Origin: Nevskia sp.
GTDB lineage: Bacteria; Pseudomonadota; Gammaproteobacteria; Nevskiales; Nevskiaceae
Length of the DNA: 50,090 nucleotides
Assembly (NCBI GenBank): GCA_031291075.1
Contig: JARLJS010000235.1
Location: 1-50,090 of the forward strand
Direction: 5' to 3'
The notes beneath the pieces were generated by a model. That model was not told the origin of the DNA. It was given only the letters and a program-made list of their open reading frames with translations, and did no database searches. Position numbers and translations under genes: made by a program. Positions 43,095 through 50,090 of this stretch are shown here, piece by piece. Positions within the stretch are counted from its first letter, which is position 1, and the number at the start of each line of letters is the position of its first letter.

Positions 43095-44438
43095 CTAGTT
43101 TAGTGTCCCGCCGCAACCTTTGAACACCTGGTCCGGCGACTTCGGATAAGCCGCGGCCAGCGTCTGGAAGGTGGCGACCCTGCAATAGACGATCTGCGGT
43201 GCGTACGACCCCATCCCGCCACTGCCGATGGCCCCCTGGAAACCGGGTGCCGCCAGCATCTGCCTATAGATCACCGCGCCCGGTGATTGCGGACCGAACG
43301 GCATCCAGTTGAAGCCATGGGCGGCATCGGCGCCGGCGGGCGCGGTGCTCTGCACCGTCACCGCCACGTTGTAGTACCCGCCGGAGTCGAGCACCGCCTG
43401 CCGGTCGCCAACGCAGCCGACCACTTCCGTGCTGGTCGAAGTGTCCTGGCAGATGGACCAGTAGCGGACGTTGGCGGCGCTGCCCGCCGGCACGGTGGCC
43501 GAGGACGTGAAGCTCGGCGCCTTGCCGCGGACGATGTACAGATAGCCCGCCGGCAGGCCGAGCGTGGCCGACATGTAGCGGTTATCGCCGTTGACGGCGG
43601 CGCCGGCACCGTTGAACACGCTGAACGACGGCGCCTGCGGCGCACCGAACGGCGCCTGCCCCGGCGGACTGTTCACCGCGTACAGGGCGTTCTGCAACTC
43701 CTGCGATGCCGTGTCCTGGCAGGCGGCGGTCTGGACGAGGGTGGAAAGCGGCTGCCCGCCGACGGTCAGAGTCGGCAGCGGGACGTCGCCCGAAGCGGTG
43801 CTGCCGTACGGCATGTAAACGCGGTAGAGCAGATAGAGATGCTGGCTGGATGCCGGGACCGGTCCGAACAGCGTGCTCTGCGGGGGCACGTAAAGGGTAT
43901 TGGCGGCCGGCGATGCGGGTGGCGCGCCGAACACGATGAAGGCGGTGTACGGCTGCCCGGCCGCCGTCGACGCATCGGCCTGGGTACGGCCGGCGGTGGG
44001 CTTGGTCCCCGTCTGTGTCTGCAACTGGTAGTCGCTCAACGCGCCGATCAGCTTCCAGCCCGAATCGTACAGGCTGATGGAGAAGTAGCGCGCATTGGGA
44101 AACTGGCCGTCGATGCGGACCTGCATGCCCGCGGTGCCGCTTTGCGGCGGGCTGGCCTGCCAATAAGTGGCGTTCGCCTCCGGGAAGGCGAAGTTCTGCG
44201 TCGCGGTATCGCCGTAGATCGGCGACCAGTCGCAGCCCTGGGCAAGCGGCACGGCGGAGCGGTAGCTCGGCACGTTCGGCGACACGATCTGCGCGTAGCC
44301 ATACTTGCCGGGCGTGTATTGCCCCTGATCGGGCGGTGGCGTTCCGGAACCCGCGGCCGCGACCGTCAGCGGCAGCGCGGCGCAAATACCATGGACAACA
44401 ATGCATCCTGCACGACGAAGTGCATATCGCATAAGCAT
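43095..44438 (-). CDS. Secreted protein of unknown family
   Basis: The 447-residue product has a signal peptide (about 1-29) and a large mature region with the stretches VRIDGQFPNARYFSISLYDSG, LYLLYRVYMPYGSTASGDVPLP and RYWSICQDTS, eight or so cysteines and many aromatic residues. It resembles DUF1254/DUF1214-like secreted folds only vaguely, and I assign no function. Two start codons (MLM) are two residues apart. It is followed by the hairpin repeat at 43018-43081. Confidence 0.7.
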   Translation of the reverse strand: MLMRYALRRAGCIVVHGICAALPLTVAAAGSGTPPPDQGQYTPGKYGYAQIVSPNVPSYRSAVPLAQGCDWSPIYGDTATQNFAFPEANATYWQASPPQSGTAGMQVRIDGQFPNARYFSISLYDSGWKLIGALSDYQLQTQTGTKPTAGRTQADASTAAGQPYTAFIVFGAPPASPAANTLYVPPQSTLFGPVPASSQHLYLLYRVYMPYGSTASGDVPLPTLTVGGQPLSTLVQTAACQDTASQELQNALYAVNSPPGQAPFGAPQAPSFSVFNGAGAAVNGDNRYMSATLGLPAGYLYIVRGKAPSFTSSATVPAGSAANVRYWSICQDTSTSTEVVGCVGDRQAVLDSGGYYNVAVTVQSTAPAGADAAHGFNWMPFGPQSPGAVIYRQMLAAPGFQGAIGSGGMGSYAPQIVYCRVATFQTLAAAYPKSPDQVFKGCGGTLN

Positions 44439-44668
44439 GGCCCTCTGAGCAAGGCACCTTGAACCATCTTTGGGCGCTGCAGTCCTGCCGCGCCGGGTGC
44501 CGTTCCCGATCTGACGTCCGGGATTACACCAGATCAGACCGCGCCGATCGCGATTGGTTTGCTGCGTCTCTGGAATCTTCTATGCAAAGAACGTACAAGC
44601 GCCGTGAACTGGATCACTGGCTGTTCCGTGCAGTCCTCCCTGCGGGGGACAATGCGGTCAGGGATGGG
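44439..44668. other. Intergenic region, inverted repeat GATCTG/CAGATC
   Basis: The 230 bases upstream of the secreted-protein gene hold GATCTG (44508-44513) and CAGATC (44530-44535), a spaced inverted repeat. An open frame across it has no SD, no motif and overlaps the FIST gene antisense, so I see no gene here. Confidence 0.35.
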
Positions 44669-46051
44669 TCAGGACTTCGTCGTGACGTTCAAGCCGAGCG
44701 TGCCTTCCTCCACACGCTGATCGAGCGTGCGCACCTGCTCCAGCACGGCGCGCTGTAATCGCTGCTGCTGCTGCGTCGCCAGCGCGGCCGGCGACAGCCG
44801 CCGGCCGATCACCAGCGCCGCGACGGCGGCGTCGTTGTGACGGCTCTGGCCGTCGCCCCCTGCACCAGCCGCGCCGAAGCCGCAGCAGCCCAGCACCGGT
44901 GCGCCACCCAGGGCGCCGCGCGCGCCCTCGATCTCGTCGCCGACGGCCGTTTCGCCCAGCAGGCGTGCGCGCAGTGCGCAGTAGTGGAGCAGCGCCAGCA
45001 CCGGCTCGGACACGCCGCCGCGGGCGACGGCCTGCTGCACCACCTCGGCGCCGGTGGCGAACGCCATCATCGGGTCGGCTTCCATCAGGGTGAGTACCGT
45101 CCCTTCGGCCACCGGTTGCGTCAGCCGCAGGCCGCCGCGTGGCGTGAAGTAGCCGGGCAGGTTGAGCGAGTAGCGGCCGCTCGCATCGGCCGATCCGAGC
45201 GCGCGGCCGCTGGCCAGCGTCAGGTGCTTGTTGTGGAAGGCGGCGCGGTTCGAGCCGAGCAGCTGGCTGTAGACGTCTGCGGCGATGCGTCCGTCGAGCG
45301 CCAGCACTTCGTTGCCTTCGACCGCACTCACCGTGACACGCGCCGCGGTGGCACGGAAACCATGCGACAGGGCCACGCCGAACTCGAGCCCGGTTTCCAC
45401 CACGGCCAGCAGCAGCGCGTCGCCCAGCACCTGCGATCCGGCGAACACGCTGTTGGCTTCCATGCGCCAGTCGTCGGTGGCACAGGTGCCGAAGATGGGA
45501 TAGCGGCCGAACGATTTGCTCCTGAGCGCTTCCACGATCTCGAACGCCGCCGACGCGGCGTGCCGCGTGGCACCGGGCATCAGGCACAGCAGCAGCACCG
45601 AGGCACCGCGCGCGGCCAGGTCCCGCTGCGGGTCCAGCGTCGGCTCGAAGTAAGGAGCGATGCCGGCGGCGGCGGTGACCTCGTCCACTGCTTTGCGCCA
45701 GTCCTGCGACACGCCGGCGGCCGCCGCCCAGCGCACGCGCAGGTGCGGCGAGGCCAGGGCCACCACCAGCACACCGCCTTCCTGCAGCTGGTTGCAGATC
45801 TCGCCCGCGGTGGTGGCGCCGAGCACCGGCACCTCGCCCACGCTGTGCCGCACGCCGTCGAGCAGGCGCTGCAGATCGCAGTCGGCGGAGGCGTACACCA
45901 GCACCAGCGACAAGGCATGCGTGCCGATGAACGAGCGTGCCTCCGCCGCCGCGTCGGCGCCGGCGGCAAAAGCGTCCTGCCCCGTCCTGCGACGGTAACC
46001 GTAGCCGAACTCGATCTCCGGGACCGACCCGGATTCGGTTCGCGCGGTCAT
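44669..46051 (-). CDS. FIST sensory-domain protein
   Basis: The 460-residue cytoplasmic protein has FIST_N (about 30-230: VLGATTAGEICNQLQEGGVLVVAL, FGTCATDDWRMEANSVFAGSQVLGDALLLAVV) and FIST_C (to about 390: HNKHLTLASGRALG, PVLGCCGFGAAGAGGD). FIST domains are thought to sense small molecules, often amino acids. Here no kinase or cyclase domain is fused and none is adjacent, so the output partner is unknown. The Cys-Cys-Gly at the end of the C-terminal domain is typical. I start at the ATG at 46051; longer extensions in frame are charged and unlike the family. Confidence 0.88.
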   Translation of the reverse strand: MTARTESGSVPEIEFGYGYRRRTGQDAFAAGADAAAEARSFIGTHALSLVLVYASADCDLQRLLDGVRHSVGEVPVLGATTAGEICNQLQEGGVLVVALASPHLRVRWAAAAGVSQDWRKAVDEVTAAAGIAPYFEPTLDPQRDLAARGASVLLLCLMPGATRHAASAAFEIVEALRSKSFGRYPIFGTCATDDWRMEANSVFAGSQVLGDALLLAVVETGLEFGVALSHGFRATAARVTVSAVEGNEVLALDGRIAADVYSQLLGSNRAAFHNKHLTLASGRALGSADASGRYSLNLPGYFTPRGGLRLTQPVAEGTVLTLMEADPMMAFATGAEVVQQAVARGGVSEPVLALLHYCALRARLLGETAVGDEIEGARGALGGAPVLGCCGFGAAGAGGDGQSRHNDAAVAALVIGRRLSPAALATQQQQRLQRAVLEQVRTLDQRVEEGTLGLNVTTKS

Positions 46052-46211
46052 GCCGGACACCTGTGCATCGCCTGCCTCCTCGTGCCTGCGGACCGATCTG
46101 CGCAGTCCGGGCCTTGCTATATCGACCGCTGCCGCGCGCACCGCAGCAGGTGCGCGACATACGGCACACGTGAGCGCACGAACGCCCTTGCGGCCGTGGC
46201 ATGATGGTGCC

Positions 46212-46604
46212 ATGTCCATCGCCATCGTCCGCCTGGGAACGCCGCGCCTGCGGGACGAGGGCCTGCGCATCGGCACCGTCCGGCGGCCGCCACGCGGCGT
46301 GCCCAAGGCGGAAATCGCGGCACGCGACTATTACGACGTCTGGCTGCCTCTGCTCTCGCCCAGTGCGGAGCTGTTCCGCGAAGCCCGCGCGATCGAGGAC
46401 GAAGCCTCGTGGCAGGCATTCCGGCGCAAGTTCCGGGCCGAGATGAAGCGCCCGGACGCCAGCCGCACCCTCGACCTCATGGCGGCGCTTTCGCACCGCA
46501 CCAGCCTGTCCGTCGGCTGCTACTGCGAGAACGAGTCGCGCTGCCACCGCAGCGTGCTGCGCGAGCTGCTGGCCGAGCGCCAGGCCGATATCGCCTCGAG
46601 CTAG
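46212..46604 (+). CDS. DUF488-family protein
   Basis: The 130-residue protein has the DUF488 pattern: an N-terminal VRLGTPRLRDEGLRIGTVRRPPRG, AARDYYDVWLPLLSP, and the Cys-rich VGCYCENESRCHRSVLREL at the end. DUF488 proteins are small alpha/beta proteins of unknown function. ATG at 46212; no SD is obvious. It is divergent from the FIST gene (160 bases) and followed by the hairpin repeat. Confidence 0.85.
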   Translation: MSIAIVRLGTPRLRDEGLRIGTVRRPPRGVPKAEIAARDYYDVWLPLLSPSAELFREARAIEDEASWQAFRRKFRAEMKRPDASRTLDLMAALSHRTSLSVGCYCENESRCHRSVLRELLAERQADIASS

Positions 46605-46616
46605 CGCACTTTCACT

Positions 46617-46681
46617 TTTACGTGCACGCAGTCTTTCCCCTCTCCCGCACCCGGGAGAGGGGAAAGACCATGCATGCGTCT
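46617..46681. repeat. Hairpin repeat, copy B (CCCTCTCCCG family)
   Basis: GTCTTTCCCCTCTCCCG-CACC-CGGGAGAGGGGAAAGAC (46631-46647/46652-46668) is a perfect 17-bp stem with a 4-base loop. TTTACGTGCAC precedes and CATGCATGCGTCT follows, as in copy A. It sits between convergent DUF488 and acyl-CoA dehydrogenase genes and may terminate both. Confidence 0.8.
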
Positions 46682-46688
46682 CGAAGGC

Positions 46689-48485
<1,797 letters not shown>

Positions 48486-48613
48486 GGTGCTCCTCCGGCA
48501 TTTATGGGTGCGCCCCCGCGCGGCCCGGCCGGGAGCCGTGCATCGATTCTACCCGCGGCGCCCGGGCGGGGTTATCCTGCACCTATTCCCAAAACAATCG
48601 CTCCGGAGAACCG

Positions 48614-49789
48614 ATGTCCACCGCCACCCGCCCCGCCCAGCCCGCCGCCGACGCCGCCGAACTGGAACTGTTCCGCGACAACGTGCGCCGCTTCTTCGCC
48701 GCCGAGGTGGAACCGCACATCGAAAGATGGGAAAAGGACGGTCGCGTGCCGCGCGAGTTCTACTACCGCATGGGCGAGGCCGGCCTGCTGTGCGTGGACC
48801 AGCCGGAGCAATACGGCGGCAGCGGCGCTGGCTTCGAGTTCTCCATGATCGTGCTGGAGGAGGCGGCACGCATGGGCTTCCTGGCGCTGTCCTCCAATCT
48901 CTCCGTGCACTCGGACATCGCCGCGCCCTACATCCTGCACCTCGGCAGCGAGGAGCAGAAAGCGCACTGGCTGCCGAAGATGGCCAGCGGCGCCGCGATC
49001 GGCGCCATCGCCATGACCGAGCCGGCCGCCGGCTCCGACCTGCAGGGCATCAAGACCACCGCCCTGCCCGATGGCGAGGGCGGCTACTTCATCAACGGCT
49101 CCAAGACCTTCATCACCAACGGCCAGAACGCCGACGTGATCGTGCTCGCGGTCAAGACCGACCCCAAGGCCGGCGCCAAGGGCACCACGCTGTTCCTGGT
49201 GGATGCCACCCTGCCCGGCTTCAAGCGCGGCCGTAACCTGGACAAGATCGGCCAGCACAGCGCCGACACCTCCGAGCTGTTCTTCGACAACGTGCGGGTG
49301 CCGGCCTCGGCGGTGCTCGGCCGCGTCGGCAACGGCTTCGGCCACCTGGTGGACGAATTGCCGCGCGAACGCCTGGCCATCTCCGTCACCGCCGTGGGCC
49401 ATTCCCGCGGCGCGCTGGAAAAGACCATCGACTACGTCACCACGCGCAAGGCCTTCGGCGCCGCCATCGCCAGCTTCCAGAACACGCGTTTCAAGCTGGC
49501 CGAGATGAAGACCGACATCGAGGTCCACCAGGCCTTCATCGAGAAGTGCACGCACAAGTACATGGCGCACCAGCTGGACGTGCCCACCGCGGCGATGATC
49601 AAGCTGGCCACCACCGAGCTGGAGGCGCGCGTCACCGACGGCTGCCTGCAGCTGTTCGGTGGCTACGGCTACATGGTGGAGTACCCGATCTCGCGCTACT
49701 ACGTCGACGCGCGCATCCAGCGCATCTACGGCGGCACCAGCGAGATCATGAAGGAGGTGATCGCGCGCTCGCTGGTGGGACGCGGCTAG
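48614..49789 (+). CDS. Acyl-CoA dehydrogenase (long-chain/isovaleryl-like type)
   Basis: The 391-residue enzyme has GAIAMTEPAAGSDLQGIKTTA, FITNGQNADVIVLAVKTDPKAG, the helix-G region LVDELPRERLAISV near 245-256, and RIYGGTSEIMKEVIARS at the C-terminus. The usual C-terminal catalytic Glu (YEGTS) is Gly here, so the base is most likely the Glu in DELPRERL, as in LCAD and isovaleryl-CoA dehydrogenase. GGAGAA precedes the ATG. Substrate length unknown. Confidence 0.94.
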   Translation: MSTATRPAQPAADAAELELFRDNVRRFFAAEVEPHIERWEKDGRVPREFYYRMGEAGLLCVDQPEQYGGSGAGFEFSMIVLEEAARMGFLALSSNLSVHSDIAAPYILHLGSEEQKAHWLPKMASGAAIGAIAMTEPAAGSDLQGIKTTALPDGEGGYFINGSKTFITNGQNADVIVLAVKTDPKAGAKGTTLFLVDATLPGFKRGRNLDKIGQHSADTSELFFDNVRVPASAVLGRVGNGFGHLVDELPRERLAISVTAVGHSRGALEKTIDYVTTRKAFGAAIASFQNTRFKLAEMKTDIEVHQAFIEKCTHKYMAHQLDVPTAAMIKLATTELEARVTDGCLQLFGGYGYMVEYPISRYYVDARIQRIYGGTSEIMKEVIARSLVGRG

Positions 49790-50090
49790 GGCCTGTTGAC
49801 CATTACTTTGGCACTGCGACGGGGTGCGGCGGCGACACGGCGCCGCGAAGCGTGGGTGCGGGAGCCGCCGCATACGGCCCCTCCCGCTCCACCGCGCTTC
49901 GCGCGCTCCGAGTCGGGGCCGTTTTTCGCGCAGTGCAAGGAACGAACGACGCGGTGTACTGGAAGTACATAAGGAGTGAGAGACGTGGCAATGCGCGAAA
50001 ATAGCCCCCGTCCCGAAGGGTTGGCCCCGGATTTGCGGCCAGGCGGCGTTGCTCGTCGCTTACGTACTCCCAGTACGCTACGCTCCTCGC
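49790..50090. repeat. Intergenic repeat with two inverted, co-varying hairpins; cut by the window edge
   Basis: No gene is seen in these 301 bases. TGTACT-GGA-AGTACA (49955-49969) and CGTACT-CCC-AGTACG (50063-50077) lie in inverted orientation about 108 bases apart, with similar flanks. The first T-A pair in one copy is C-G in the other. The 5' part (GGGCCTGTTGACCATTA) resembles repeats I have seen next to genes in many proteobacteria. The element may continue beyond the window. Confidence 0.6.

Noticed and set aside
44459-44758. 99-codon plus-strand open frame upstream of the secreted-protein gene
   Set aside because: Overlaps the FIST gene end antisense and has no recognised feature.
44837-46204. 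455-codon open frame antisense to the FIST gene
   Set aside because: FIST_N and FIST_C motifs are on the other strand; this product is Gln/His/Arg/Ala-rich.

Overview
The window is a chromosomal stretch of a high-GC gram-negative bacterium. It carries outer-membrane lipoprotein sorting (LolD plus a LolC/E permease), ComEC, an EmrAB-type pump with an outer-membrane factor, DUF1329, and aguA/aguB. Gene order around lol-comEC and the intergenic repeats resemble Xanthomonadales/Nevskiales (Solimonadaceae-like) Gammaproteobacteria. That placement is inferred from gene content only. I saw no rRNA, tRNA, CRISPR array, transposase or phage gene. Coding density is high, and most gaps hold palindromic repeats.

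Layout. 1-3.5 kb: hisI, then on the minus strand a small secreted protein, a membrane protein and a secreted PQQ-type beta-propeller. 3.6-8.8 kb (minus): lolC/E-type permease, lolD and comEC. A 0.8 kb inverted repeat full of co-varying hairpins separates the permease from lolD. 8.8-12.9 kb (plus): ArnT-like glycosyltransferase, PAP2 phosphatase and a DUF255 thioredoxin-fold protein. 13.0-14.9 kb (minus): a bufferin-type operon (Cys-rich precursor, MNIO/DUF692 enzyme, DUF2063 partner), expected to make a modified copper-binding peptide. 15.2-17.8 kb (plus): agmatine to putrescine (aguA, a small glycine-rich membrane protein, aguB) behind a small secreted protein. 17.8-22.0 kb: TetR with a clear operator, divergent SDR, DUF1329 protein and a steroid-5-alpha-reductase-like membrane enzyme. 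22.0-22.6 kb: ParDE-type toxin-antitoxin pair.

22.6-29.0 kb: APC permease divergent from a marR-outer membrane factor-emrA-emrB operon with a visible promoter and MarR-type box. 29.1-34.0 kb: GT22-like membrane glycosyltransferase, two aldo/keto reductases and a divergent LysR regulator. 34.3-39.8 kb: a low-GC orphan, then an N-acyl-D-amino-acid-deacylase-type amidohydrolase, TetR, Baeyer-Villiger-type monooxygenase and a dehalogenase-fold hydrolase. The last three are translationally coupled and suggest a ketone-to-ester-to-hydrolysis route. 39.9-42.9 kb (minus): TIR-TM-TPR protein and dienelactone hydrolase. 43.1-49.8 kb: unrecognised secreted protein, FIST protein, DUF488 protein and two divergent acyl-CoA dehydrogenases. 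The right edge ends inside a repeat.

The strongest unexplained signal is the structured inverted repeat at 6692-7499. Its two copies differ in sequence but keep four hairpins through paired substitutions. Next in interest are the bufferin-like operon, the TIR-TPR protein and several families of intergenic hairpins that recur in the window. All functional calls rest on recognised motifs in the translated sequence; no searches could be run.
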